This document shows, one piece after another, positions 1-13,000 of a stretch of 64,000 nucleotides of DNA. The notes under the pieces are model-generated. The model worked only from the letters and a program-made list of their open reading frames with translations. It was not told the origin of the DNA and made no database searches. Source of the stretch: Labyrinthula sp. Ha (Eukaryota; Sar; Bigyra; Labyrinthulida; Labyrinthulaceae); contig JAALGZ010000004.1 in the NCBI GenBank assembly GCA_015227615.1, positions 1,054,001 through 1,118,000 of the forward strand, in the 5' to 3' direction. Every line of letters starts with the position of its first letter. The first letter of the stretch is position 1. Position numbers and translations under genes: made by a program.

Positions 1-2
1 AC

Positions 3-1736
3 GAGCCCTCAGGGTACGTGCCGGATGATGCATTGAGAAAGATCTTCATTAATAATTGGGGTGAGCTTGAAGTGGAAAGATTCCATGGATTGCGGTACTC
101 TAATGGAGAATGGTGGTTACATGTCCACTGGAGAGGATTCGAATCTCGAGATGATACTTGGGAACCTCTCAGATCTATGTATAGAGATGTCAAATCACTT
201 GTCATTAAATACTTAGAGAATCAGAGGAAGTCTGTAAGGGATAAGAGAAACTCGAAGAGGGCTATGGCCTGGATCGAGAGACATATCCTAGGCGATATCA
301 ATGTTAGGTGGGTTGGTAAAATGAGACCTAATCTAAGATCACATCTTCTAGTTGAAGGTAACTGGTGGGAGGAACGAGAGGCTGTTCCTTTCTACGTGAA
401 AAATTGGTCTGAGTTGGACAAATTTGTTATGGGATGCCTCGTAAAATGCTTTGGTATGGGTGACTTTGAGTCGTTTACAAAGTTCATGCCGCATAAATCG
501 AAAGCAATGATGTACTCATATATTCAGAGAACTATGGGAATCATGAGCTTGGCTGGATTTAATGGTAAAAAAATTGATATAGCCTCGGAAGATCGAAAGC
601 AAGAATATAATTTTCCAGTGGAAAATATTCTGTGTTCGTGGAAGTATGATTCTTTTGAGACGGCGAAGTCATTGATGAGCTTTGTAATACCGGAGGGTGC
701 AGGGAGAGCATTCTGCCGACAAGTAGAGAGGATGCAATCAAGAGCAAGGCAGGATGTTTCTAAGGTGAGAGACTGCTTGCAAGAGTTGACTGAAGTAAAA
801 GGTTCATGGCTAGAGATCTCGAAATATATGTTCGAGGGGATATCTTTTGTGGGTAACCCTGAAGGATATATTTTGGATGACCGTAGAACTGTAACTTTGG
901 TAGAAACTGTAGAAAATGTTCAAATAAGTAGTGAGAGTATAGAGACGAGCTCCGACTTAAGAATATTTATGCAAGTAGACAACATAGGTAACTTCACTTT
1001 AACTAAACTGTATGGCAATATATTTGACTTGTCGAGCGAGTTGTGGCCTTTTTCGGTAAAGGTCTGCATATTTCCAGGAGAGAGAACTTGGTATTTTGCT
1101 GATGTCTATGAAGGAAATACAGTTGCGTTATGGCCAGGTGATGAGGTTGATCTTCTCCTTGTCGATCCGCCATGGGCCACTGGCACCTTCAACCCTGTGA
1201 GGGGAATTCGAACTCGATATCCTAAATGCAAAGATTCTGAGGTCCTCGATATACCTTTTGAAAGCATGAAGCCGGCGTTCATTGCTATCTGGGTTATCGA
1301 AAGGAATCTAGGCAGAACCTTACAACACTTCGATGAACACCAGTACGACTTAGTTAATATAGTTGACTGGATTAAATGTACCAAGTCAGGGGTCTTGCGT
1401 ACATCCTTGGGTTATTACTTCCAACATTCAGCAGAGATGTTACTTGTGTTGGTATCTAGGACTAAGAAAGAGAATGTTCTTGATAAGATTCATAAATTAA
1501 GGGAGACAGAGTTATTGTGGGCTGATCGCTTAGACAATGGTGTAAAACCTTTGAAGGCTTATGAGTATTTTGAGTCAATATTTGGAAGGAACACTCTTAA
1601 GGTTGAGCTTTTCGCGAGATGCTGCAACTTGCGAAAAGACTGGGTTCAATTAGGATTCGAAGTCGATCCTCGATCGGGTGGGGTTGCTTTTGGCTGTGGG
1701 ATGTCGACTAATGGAAAAGAGGTACACCTCTTTTAA
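3..1736 (+). CDS. Chromodomain - SANT-like - MT-A70 adenine methyltransferase ORF (5' end outside window)
   Basis: The frame is open from base 3, so this is the C-terminal part of a longer protein. Numbering from codon 18-20, residues 17-65 form a chromodomain (VERFHGLRYSNGEWWLHVHW, then DDTWEP). Residues about 127-175 resemble a Myb/SANT helix bundle (NWSELDKFV...GDFESFTKFMP...YIQRTMG). Residues about 376-560 are an MT-A70 domain: catalytic DPPW at 383-386, then WIK, GYYFQHSAEMLLV, KPLKAYEYFE and VELFAR. MT-A70 enzymes transfer methyl groups from SAM to the N6 of adenine in RNA (METTL3) or DNA (ciliate MTA1/AMT1); the substrate here is unknown. A chromodomain suggests targeting to methylated histone tails. 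The sequence directly downstream looks like a polypurine tract and LTR, so I infer it belongs to a retroelement; a host gene is possible. The MT-A70 call is strong, the element assignment moderate. Confidence 0.8.
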   Translation, partial: EPSGYVPDDALRKIFINNWGELEVERFHGLRYSNGEWWLHVHWRGFESRDDTWEPLRSMYRDVKSLVIKYLENQRKSVRDKRNSKRAMAWIERHILGDINVRWVGKMRPNLRSHLLVEGNWWEEREAVPFYVKNWSELDKFVMGCLVKCFGMGDFESFTKFMPHKSKAMMYSYIQRTMGIMSLAGFNGKKIDIASEDRKQEYNFPVENILCSWKYDSFETAKSLMSFVIPEGAGRAFCRQVERMQSRARQDVSKVRDCLQELTEVKGSWLEISKYMFEGISFVGNPEGYILDDRRTVTLVETVENVQISSESIETSSDLRIFMQVDNIGNFTLTKLYGNIFDLSSELWPFSVKVCIFPGERTWYFADVYEGNTVALWPGDEVDLLLVDPPWATGTFNPVRGIRTRYPKCKDSEVLDIPFESMKPAFIAIWVIERNLGRTLQHFDEHQYDLVNIVDWIKCTKSGVLRTSLGYYFQHSAEMLLVLVSRTKKENVLDKIHKLRETELLWADRLDNGVKPLKAYEYFESIFGRNTLKVELFARCCNLRKDWVQLGFEVDPRSGGVAFGCGMSTNGKEVHLF

Positions 1737-1750
1737 GGTGAGAAGGGGGA

Positions 1751-2364
1751 TGTGTATATTTAATTGTTAACGTTTTGGATTACTTGGGCAACTTAAGTAT
1801 TTCGGTGAGTAATAGGTAGTAGTTAAGTTATTGTCAACAGTTTGGTGACTTGTGCTAGTTAAGTAAAGACCTATAGAATATTAATAAATAGAATAGATAT
1901 CGCATATATATTTTGGGGCGATCTGACGGAAGTTAATTAATAACAACAATAGAAATAAAAAACTTGAAAGTTTATCAGTCTTACTTGTATTTGATAAGAA
2001 AGTAAACCCCTGAGTGTTAACAACGCCTTGTGTGTTTACTAGATTGATACTTAACGAAGTATCGAGGTTTGTGGCTTGAATAGAGCCCTTACAGTGTTAG
2101 AGTTAAGAGATCCCTTAGTATTAAGAGCGATCTGCCTGTATCTTTTGGTTTCATTAGACACTATAAAGCATAGTTGCTTCAGAACTCGTCGTTGCAACTT
2201 ATCCTTGCAAGTCTGAACACTCGAGGGTTTTCCGAGTGCACAAAACTCTTAGTGCAAAGACATTAGAAGTTCATCGAAGAACTTAGTATAAAACTCAAGT
2301 CAAGAAGACTTTACAGAATTTGAAGTATAAGATAAACTTTTTTCTTGCCTCAAGGATTCGTACA
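1751..2364 (+). repeat. Probable 3' long terminal repeat
   Basis: It starts TGTG directly after the purine tract GAGAAGGGGGA and could end at TACA (2361-2364), which mirrors the internal TGTA near the start. It holds an AT-rich TATA-like stretch (about 1880-1915) and a small stem-loop with CACTCG/CGAGTG arms near 2218-2238. The right boundary is a guess: the 5' copy needed to define it is outside the window, and a CACA at 2396-2399 is another candidate end. Confidence 0.45.
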
Positions 2365-4018
2365 ACCTTTTTCAGAAAAGTAGATTTTCCATGGCCACAG
2401 TACTCTTATGTTTTTTTGCCAAAGAACAATTTGAATAAAAGAACATAGAAAGAGGAAAATTGAATTGGTACCGGTACATACTCACACAGCAGATATAATA
2501 AAGTCAACCAAGAACTTGGCTTTTGTCTAGAGGTAATAGAAAGTATTACTTTTATGAGTATGCAATGTAGCATATCATCTCTGCTCCACATATATCTTAT
2601 TAACTTGAGCATGTTCAATTAGATTGAGGAATTTTTGAAAATAATTAAGTATAGCTCAAGTATATTTCTTATGATGAAAGAATATTTTCATGAGAGTTTG
2701 ACGTCTAATATATCAGATATTCTCTCATACTTGGGTTAGTGGATTAATGATATCCAGTAGCACACATTTTTCCTGCTGATTTGATTTTCTGGTCTAAAAT
2801 TTTGATTGTGAGCATCTATTTGGCAATAGATCTTTGATGAATCATGCAGAACTTTTTTCATTTTTCTGTGAATTGTTTGTGTGGGGTCTAATACCCTTTC
2901 CTTACGATAGCTTGAGAGAATAGTGTAAACAATTAAGATATAACTTACTATTAGAATTGAATAATCACACGACATTATTGGTTTCCATTGTTATTCTCTT
3001 TCACACTAATAGATTATAGTAAACTAAAGTTTTCTTAATAGAGCATGATCCCTATTTATGTCCGAAACTAAAGAGATACAACTTCTATAACAATATGAAA
3101 AGAACCCAGTTAAATTTGTTCATTCTCTAACAAAGTGAAAAGTTATATGTATGATTCTTATCTCTTGCTAGTTATCTCTAGTTTTGAGGATTTCTTTTCA
3201 TATAGGTGAGTTGAGGACTGGTTATTCTCAATACAACCACTGGGAAAATATAAGGAGTAGAGTAAGATCTAAAGGAATACGAACTCTATTATGTGCTTCC
3301 ACTATAAAGTACTAACTTAGTCTGCAAAGAAACGAATGGTTTCTTACTTGGTGGGTATCATTATTTTCAGTTAAAACGGTTTTCCTTTAATGTTAGTGTC
3401 CTTAAGACAGAGATCATTGTTCGAAAATTCTTGATTAGCTTTTTATTGTATCCAGGTAGGTCTGATGTCTGTGCAGCTTACTATCTGATGCAGCTATTAT
3501 TGCTCTAAATTAAGCCAACTTAATAAAAAATAAATACTTTTCAAGTTGGTTCTAGGACATCTTTCAAACTGGGTTACTTAGCAAACTTCAGGTTTTAGTT
3601 TTGTTTAGGTTTGGTGAAGGAAATGAGTCTTTCAGTTCTAGTGTTTGACTGAAGAGCTTGATCGCCCATCCGACATAATGAAGCCATTGAAACTTGTCTG
3701 TGGCAACAAATTACAATTAAATAACGCACTCCATACTACGCAAAAGTGAATACCAAATAAAGCAAGAGCTAGTTTGTCAGATAAACCAGACATGCACTGG
3801 AAATGCTAACCACTGTAAAACGCTAGATAGTACTGTGACTGAATATTAGTCGACAAAAAGTAATCTTGTGCCTGATCAATATGGAACACCACGCGTCCTC
3901 AATTAAAGTTCTTAGGAAACAACACTCATCAAAGTAACAGCAATATTTAAAACCTCAAAAGGAGCAACTACACAAGATGCTAGACTGCTTTGAGGCCACG
4001 ACGCGTTGCACCTGGTAT
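2365..4018. other. AT-rich stretch without a recognisable gene
   Basis: It lies between the probable LTR and the 3' end of the VPS13 gene. The longest open frames are 70-79 codons, none resembles a known family, and I saw no repeat structure or RNA gene. Confidence 0.6.
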
Positions 4019-7000
4019 CTAGCCATTGCCTCCGCTTGAGGAAAATAAACGTCGATAGTCACGGCGTTGCTTAATGTGTCTAAGCCACCTCTTAATCTTG
4101 AAAGCCGCTATCCGTTCCCGTTCCTGTTGTATCTCTCGTGGAACATTAGCTCCTCCATACTCGAGATAGGACCCATTCTTTCTAAACTCTCTAGGCTCCC
4201 TAACACGATCAAAATATTCTTCAAACCGTGAAACTTCCTTTGAGACGTCTTCTGTACCTTTTTGTATTGCACCTGAAACATCTCTTATTGCGGTGAAAGC
4301 TGTTACAAAAGCCATGGAGAAAACATCATATGAATCAGCAACATCCATTAGCTCGTAAATAGATATTATACCGCTGGATACTCCATTTAATACGTCTGCA
4401 AAGTTGCTTATTAAGAAGGTGAATGTCAGGACGAGAGCATTTTTCAGTCCCATCAAAAACTTCACAAAATTTCGAGAATCAAGTTCCTGCACTGGTTGCG
4501 CTACTGCAAGTTGAAATCCTTGAACCAGGTTGCGACTCAATTGCAAAGGATTCACAAAATACTTAACACCAGCCAAAATCTTATGCAAGTTACCAATCAA
4601 CTGAAACACATAGTGAGTTCTAATCCGCCTATATAAATCATCCATTCGCAAAAATAACCCGTCCTCTTCAATACCTTTGAAATTGAGCAACAATCCCCCA
4701 CGTGGCTCAACTTCTAACGTAGGAAGATATGCAACCAACGTATTTGAGAAAACCCCGTCTCCAGAAATTTGGCGACCACCTTGTAGATCAACAAAAGCAT
4801 ACAAAGCAAAATTTCGAATACTCAAATGAGCAATATAAATGAGCGGTGAAGTTGATGACATAGAGAGCACAGAACTTAGTGGCATAGGTAGCTTCTTGGG
4901 CTTTCTCTCCATGAAGTTTGAAAAAAAAAGGCGACGAAAAATAATATCTTTTCCAGAAGAATATGAAGCTTCAATATATTCCAAAGCTTCGTTAAGAAAA
5001 GACTCGGTGAAGAACAGATAAAGGGGTGTGACAGAGATATCAACTTCATCAAGCAACAACAAGGTGGGGTGGTTAGAATGACTAATGACTCGAAAAGACA
5101 CCGCACACATGCTTAAGTTTGTGCCAACAAGATTTTGATCATTTGAGAAACTGCCTCCCGTCTTTGATGCCAATACAACTTTGTGCCTTGGTGTTTTCGT
5201 TTGGTCGTCTACTTGTAAGTGCTTAACATAACCAGAAAGATCGAGTGTTCCAAATGTTGAGAGTGCATTCATTTCTAAACTCTTCATAAAAAAATATACA
5301 ACTTCCTTTCGTTTCCTTGCGTGCACAAAGGAAAACCCAATAGAAGAGCAAAACAGCTGAAATAGAAGATCCTTTCTCATGGAATGCTCCCTGTTCTTAA
5401 ATTTTTCCGCAATTTGAAATTTACATTGTACCACAATTTTCTTTGGTAGTCTTGCACGTGAAATGGAAGTACGAAGTGTTACAAAACCAATCTCCTTATC
5501 AAAAGTTCCACTTGATCTGCTCCTAAGCCTTCGGGGCCGGAGCAAACCACCCCTCTTTATATTGCTAAAAGTCTTGAAGCGTCGCATCCTCCCATATTGA
5601 CTTTTATCTGTCGCGACACTTGAACTGCGCTCCTTGCCACTAGGTAAGCTAGGTGAAGATACCAAACTAGATTCAGTAAGTTTTTTTTTCATCTCGGGTC
5701 TCTTCTGGCCTAGAATTGGACCAGATTGAGTTGAAAACTTGAACTCTCGTGGAACTTTAGACACTAAACTGTTAAGATTTCTTTTTTGTGCCTTGAGTTC
5801 GTTCTCTGCATCTCTTGTTACGCTGTTCCAGCCTTTCCCATTTACAGTGAACCATTCCTGTTTTTCATTTCCTAGCTTCCAAATCCCTTCGTTGATATCA
5901 ATCTTAGCCTCGCCTATCAATTTTACTTGGTGGTTGTTTAACGTGGTGATCTGTCTGTATAATTCAATCTTGAGATTCAAAGGTCTACGAGGAAGTTCAA
6001 CAATACACACAACAGGTAACACCGAACTTAAATTCCTTTGAGATTCAAGATCTTCGCCATCTGAATGAATCCCTCCAGAGTGATCGAAAGATTCTAGCAA
6101 CTGTATAGCGCAAGATCGCCTCTTACCACCAACATAGAATACCCCAAAATACTTGGTGATATCTAAACTGTCAATTTCGGTTAAAAAGAGCCTCAAAGAG
6201 ACTTTAAAAGCTGTTACACTCTGTCGCTCTCGTTGCTGCTCCGGTTCAACCTTTGTGCCCACGTAAGATGAGGCCAAACGGAAGTGCAAAGTTCGAGTAG
6301 CTTTCTGAGAAAGATTTTCAACAGATATTTCAGAATACATTTCGTCATTTTCACGAACCACTCCCTTAGTTGGACGGAGAGGTGTCGTCTCTCCTAAAAT
6401 ATTGAGGTTATACACCAAAAACCTAGAAACAGGAATATAAGACTCTATTCTGTTGGACCCGTGACTGAAGTCACCTAGGGGGAAGTTAGTTAGATACTTT
6501 GCTGAGGATCGAATTCCATTGGCTGAGTGAATAGTAGGGTCCAAAGAAAACAAAAGTTCCTCCTCACCACTTTGACACACTACCTTAATGTGTTTCTTTT
6601 TATCCAGCAATCCTAGATTTAAGGCTTTTTGCAAAGTAATCAGTGCACGAACTCTCACCTCCGGAACTCTACAGTGAATGTCCATTGCCCAAGGAATTTC
6701 TTGGTGTGGCCTCACAATTACATTTAGCACAGTTCGACGGCCCAAAACGTTTTCACTTTTTTGCTGCACTTCCAGAGAATAAGAGGAATCATTACGTATT
6801 GTGTAATATGGCAAGGAAATTCCTTTGAAAACAGTTTCATCTGGCAGTACAACTAACAGAATGGAACCACCAAGGTGGCGAAAGGCAACCCGTACCCTCA
6901 AAGAGATTCTTCTACCAACATCTCTCAAGAATATACTTGTTTCATCACTTTTAAAATCTAAATTAATTTTGCCACTAATGCCTACTTTTGCCTGGCTTCC

Positions 7001-10000
7001 ATCAATGAACGATGTAGCCCCCAGAACAAAGTATTCTTGTCGGTGAAAAAATGTAGTGCTTTGAAAATGAAGAGACACCATCTGGTTAAACGCGACATCA
7101 AGCGCACCGAAAGGACGAGACATAGGTGATGGATGGTCTTGTGATGCATCTCTGTGAGTTATGAGCTCTCTTGCATTAGGTGCAACGCCTATGAAATAGT
7201 TCGGCACTCTTTGAAACAACAAGTATTTAGAGCGAATGATCAACATCAGGTTCGGCGTTCTAGATTTCTGCCTGGAATCAAAAGCGGAGGCTTGCAGTCT
7301 AAGTTCTATAGATAGCATCTTTTCTATTCTGCCATGCTCGACATCAACGATAAAATTAACATCAATTTGTTCCCCATTGGTAAATTGAATTGGATCGCTA
7401 AAGGTAGAAATGGCGCATTTGTTTTTTATACTGGATAACTCGTCATCCTCCAAGAAGACTTGACGACTTTCTACAGATGTCCCCTGAACCCCCATGACAG
7501 CAGCGAGTTGAAAGCTCTTTTGTGATGACGTGAATAAAGCGGGAAGCTTGGATCCACCCTGTAAGTCATCTTCAGTTAACTCGAAGAAAGAATTGTCGCC
7601 AAAAACTAAGATTTCCCTGGGTTTATTGTTTGTTTGTGCAAATTCCACAACCTCTCTAAGCAATACATTAACATCGCTATAGTTATATATCCAGCAAGGT
7701 GAGGTCACTTGTATAACGGTTATTTCCGAACTGGATGTTACCCTGTTTAAGGAAACGGAATAGTTCTTACTATTATCACTTTCCGCATTGAACAAGAGCA
7801 TAGACGCGTTGTCCTCCAAATACCGCGTATTAGCGGTTGATGTTGCTGGCTCAAAACTAATAAGACGTGACCAACTGTAACCCAATGAAGGAATGCGAAG
7901 TCTCATGACAGCTCCAGGTCCTAAATTCGTCACTTCCACAGCTTTCCCCGCTTCTACAATGTAACTATGTTGAGCTTTTGTGTTGTCTTGTAGAAGCTCA
8001 AAAATAACAGAATATGGAAGGTCATTATTCAGTTGAAGCCACGGCAAAATATTAAGTTTGTAAAAGCCTGCATCCCCCATACCTCTAAAGGAAAAACTTT
8101 TAATTTTCATTGATACAAGAAACGTATATTGGCTGGATAAAATTTCTTCATCTCTCAACCCCAAGCTATTCGTACCAGCTGTGAGTAAGAAGGATTCTGT
8201 GAGAGAAGTTGGAAAAGAGGGAAAGGCGAGTCCCCATGAACTATCAACCTCAGTCAAGTGGAGTGCCGATAATTGAAAATCCTTGTTATGCAACCGTGCT
8301 TCAACTTGTCTAAAAAAAAGCATCCATTTAGGTTGCCTCTGGAAAAGCGACACAGGTAAGGACCTAGTTTGTCCAGGATAAAGTCTCAAAGAAAAACAAG
8401 CCACTCTTAAGCGTCGATTTGGACCAGTGAATCTTTCTTGAAACCGTTTCACTAGAAGAACAGCTTCAAACCAATCGCGACATGAGATTTCATTCTCAAA
8501 CTGTAATATGAGTTTATTGTATGTTCCAGAGCTTCCTTTACGGCGGAATTCAATGGATTTATTCTCGGCAAAGAGTTTAAGTGAGGTATCAGGTAAGAAT
8601 TCAAACTTGTGTACCTCTGTAAACACAACCTCGTTTGCTCTAGTTTCTTCTGACACTTGCACAACTCGTTTCTGTGAGGATGCAGGAGGAGAAATTCGTG
8701 AGTTGTACCTAAGAAGATATATTCCATCTATCGACAGCAGCACCATACATCTTTCGAAAAAAGATGATGCAATACGTTTCACCAATATTACCGTATTTTT
8801 CAGCCAGCAATCGCGTCCAGGCAGGGTTTCATTTAGCATGGTTTCTCCTCCAAGTCCAGGAAAATCCATCTGGAAATACCTTCTTGAGGAACTGTTTTCA
8901 AGTAGAAATTTCATGAAGCAAACTTCATTTGAAGGGAGTGTTTTTTCATTAAGCGCAACTCGACCCTTGATCTTAAGTTTGGTTCCACACAACCTGCAAG
9001 TTGCTTTTTCATAGTTTTTTGCATATCCGCACAAAGAACATGGCAACGTGTACGATAACAACAGTGGTTCTGATTTAACAGAACCTAGAGGAGATACCTC
9101 CTGTGATAAGTCGGCAAATGAAATCTGATCCTTTAATTTTTCCCGCGCCGTTCCTATTCCTCGAAAAAATAGGTTAGAAGCAACGGCTAATTGCTTTAAA
9201 GCATCACCGGTCCCAATATTTTTCACATTTGCTAACCCACGCGTTGTAGGGACCTTGCCAGAAGAGTTCATAGCAAGATATCGAAGCACATCATAAATAG
9301 AAAATAGTCCCAACGCAGGGGTAAACTTATAAAACTGTATTTGAAGACTGCGTCGGCTCAAGCCTTCCAGCTCTTTAGTGTCTGCAGAAGAAAATATACT
9401 TGATGGGGCTGTCCCAAAGGTAACGAAATCAAAAATAATAAATATACGTATGGACGAGCATTCTCCAGTTGACTTCAACCAGAAAAAAGAATTATAACCG
9501 TCTAGAATACTGCTTAAATCTATTTCTCTGTGTTCTAGGAAAAGCCATTTGCCCACATTAGTCTCCCGTTCTACAGTCCAATAAAATTTAATTTGCTGAA
9601 GCTCGGTTCTATCAAAACCCTTTACACGGCAGATATCCTGAAACAACCGATGAAAATCTATTTGGTAGCTTAATATATTTTCTGTATTCCAAAAATGAAA
9701 CAACAAGTATAGGTCAATTGTACTTTGATTCGGATTACGCCAGGATCTGGCCATTGTTTCTCTATGATGTGGAAGCAGTTCATGCAACGTAAATTGTCCA
9801 ACCCGACATAGCCTCACACTAACTTCTGACAAAAGAGCTTTCTTTTCCTGCATCTAAAGGGGTAAAAAGACTAATTAAAAATACCTTTTTAGTTGTAGAA
9901 GTTACTGGCATCATCAACAGATCGAGCGTTTCTTTTGAGTAATTTCGGATTAAATACGGCGATTTCACTAAAATTGTGATACCTCCAGTTGTCTTTCGGC

Positions 10001-13000
10001 CTACTACCACTAGAACTTTACTCGAAGTTCTTTCACCATTATGAAAGAGAGAAACTACAAAACTACCCTCCTCCTGAAGATTAATTACTCCAGTAAGCTC
10101 AAGTCCCAGCGTTTGGAACTGAATCATTCTCGAGACCTTAGTTCCATTTCGAACCATGTTTTGCAGCTCGGCGACTGCTAGATCTTCATTCACCCAGTGC
10201 TGGTTCTTTTGCTTGGAGAAATCAATGTACACAGCTTCTTTGGAATAAATCTTCTTAGGTTTCTCCCTATCAACAGCTACAGCCTTATCATATTTTGGTT
10301 GAAACGAAATGTTAAACAGTGCTTCTAGCCCCGGTGTTTCAACGGCTTCGTCCCCTTTCTTGCGGGTTTTCAAAACAATCCATTGCTTCGATTTCGTGTT
10401 AGAGGCATATGTGTAGGGTGAAACATCCATAGTTGCTATATAATCAGCCTCAAATCCGTCGAAGCTTAGTTTAATTGAAAAAAAGACGAGAGGAACAATT
10501 CCGGCTTTCCCATGCCACTGTAGAGAAAATCTACGTTGATTAAGTTTGTTACCTTCGGGTCCAGAATGCTTACCTTGGGGACTGAAACCCACATAGCAGT
10601 TCCATTTCTCTTTTTTTTCTAAATGCTTACGGGTGGGCAGTAACCAAACATCTTGCAATACAAGCTTTAAGATCCCAGGAACTCCGCCGACGTGAATTTG
10701 GTATAAGTCTTTAATTACGATGACGTCACTCAAGCCATTTACTAGTAAATAATCTGATTCAGGGCCGTGTTCTATAGCTCCTTGGAACCCGTTTGTATCT
10801 ACTGTATTTGCTCTTAAAGTTTTCTCAGTCAAGAGCTTATTTAAGAGCAAGAATAAATCTTCCGAGAACACAAGATTTATTCTGTTTGGTATGTTCAGAC
10901 TGATATAACTTCGCCTTGAAAACCTACCATAATCCATTAAGAGTAGACAATCCTCAGTTCTCTCTACTATACTTTGCCATACCGAGCGTTTTCGAGAGTA
11001 AAATTGGCTCAGAAAACAAGATTTTATCATCACCCGCGCAGTACTGTCCAAATTTGCTCCATATTCTAAACGCAATATTATCTTCTCACAGCGAAGAAAA
11101 ATAACAGGCAGCAGCATTTTGTCTGTAAACGCTCTAGATATGAGCTTCGTTATTTCTACCTCTGCGGTTTTAACGTTGGCTTCCAGAAAAACAACTAAAA
11201 ATACAAAGTTAGATACATTTACCTATTTTAGTAGAGCTACTCCGCAGAAGATTTCTGTTTTTAGCGTTGAGAAAATTTACAGTGCTTTGTAAGGTTGCGA
11301 TAGCCACAGCATCTCTACTGGTTGCACACAAATCAGGTAAGAGATGCTCATATCCAACAATTAGCGCTGCCTGATCCAAAGAGGAAACAAGCACTAGAGT
11401 ATCATCAAAAAGCCATTGCACAAAAGAAGATGTTGGCACACTAGAGACCAACTTTGCCTCCTCGTCTTCTTCAATTTCTTGAGAAACAGGTACCAGCATA
11501 ACGGTTGCCAAGACAGAAAAAATAAGAATTAATTCTCTGATAGACTGCGTCCCCAATGAAAATTTGATTAGATTTGAACTCAACGACACAACAATTTCTA
11601 TGATATAAAAATAATGCAAATTTACCTCTTGTCTGCTCAACCAGATGTTCCCATTCCAGGCCAACAATCACGTTATCTAATAGAGACCTGCTTGGAGCAG
11701 ATGAAGTTGTACCAAGTTGCCTTAATCTAAGCGATTTCAGCAATAGTTCGCCACCTATACTCAAAAAACACAAAAAAAAACTTCCAACTTCTTGATTCTC
11801 CTGTGCATAGCATCTTACCATAAGATCAGCAGTAAACTCAATCAAAGGAACCTTTACATTCTCATCTGATAAATCCAGGAATATGTTAATGTTTCCAAAT
11901 TTGACGAGAGCCTTTAACACTTTACCAATGTACGGTATTTGAAGTTGATAAGAACTAGGAATCTGAGACGCTTTCAATAAATGATTGCGCTCCACTATTG
12001 ATTCCTTGATCCACTTTCGTATATTTTCAAATTGCTGCAAGTGTGATTTCTTCAAAATTAATCTTGCTGAGTCTACAAAGGCACCAGTAAAAACGGTCTT
12101 CAGATTCCCTGATGAAGCTTTAAGAGAATCAGCTCTACCATCAACAGATCCAGTATACGAGAGCAGCGCAAATAATGGGTTTCGCAAAAACCCTTCCATA
12201 GCCAGCGCAACATCTTCATCCCAACTTGTCCTGTTATTGGCAGAGGAAAAAGGCTTGAAACCTGCCTGTCGGCCAGTGTCATTCTCAGAAGAGATAAATT
12301 TAACAGATTTCCTTTTATCTTGGTGCATATTATTTTGACCGCGCCTTCTTTCTAGAGTAGTGGTATCATCTGGCATTTTCTGGGAGGGGTTCTTGCAGTA
12401 GAACTTAGATTCAGTTTGCGTGCATAAAGTTGAGAAGAATATTCCCTCAATACCACATTCCGTGTCAGAGCCTCTACCAAATCTGAAGTCGTCGCCAACA
12501 AAAACAAACTTTCTAAAGCTGGGAAATAAATTCGTTGCTTGAAAAGATCCGACATCTTCTCCGTTCAAGTGTACATGTAAGTCTTCAAAGGCATAGCTTA
12601 ACCCATAGGAGTTCGGTGTCTGAAGGTACTGAAACCTAAAATCGTGAAAAGCAATACTCAATGTTTCTGCAAGTAATACACTGCCTGAGACCCGAACACT
12701 AAAAATTATTGAAGCAGGCTGTTCAGAGAAAGGTACTGAGGCAACACAGTTGCGACCAGCTCCTACCGGACCTGAGCTGCTTCCCCTATTCCCCGCCTGA
12801 AAGTATAAGAAATTTTCGCAGTAAGCGCGGACCACATTAAAACCTCTACCAAATGGCGCTATTCTATACCCGTCACTCTTTCCTAATAGATTGCTAGTGA
12901 AAAACGATACAATCGTTTTCACCGAAAAGTTCTTTGTTGGAATTCTTTGAAGAGGAAAGACGCTACAGAAACGCTCAAAAGATATTTTCGCTCTATAGTG

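Larger units (their letters stand above)
1..2364 (+). mobile_element. 3' portion of a probable Ty3/gypsy chromovirus-like LTR retroelement
   Basis: The window opens inside a long ORF whose reading frame stays open to the left edge. It begins with a chromodomain of the kind found at the end of chromovirus integrases and continues into an MT-A70 methyltransferase domain. Its stop is followed at once by a purine-rich tract (about 1735-1750) and then a TGTG start, the usual polypurine tract/3' LTR arrangement of LTR elements. A probable LTR runs from 1751 to about 2364. Gag, protease, RT, integrase core and 5' LTR, if present, lie outside the window, so the family call is inference. The visible part looks whole, which would suggest a young insertion. 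The alternative is a host chromodomain methyltransferase gene with a chance purine tract downstream. Confidence 0.55.

Noticed and set aside
8508-9014. 168-codon plus-strand frame opposite VPS13
   Set aside because: It lies fully antisense to conserved VPS13 coding sequence and resembles no family.
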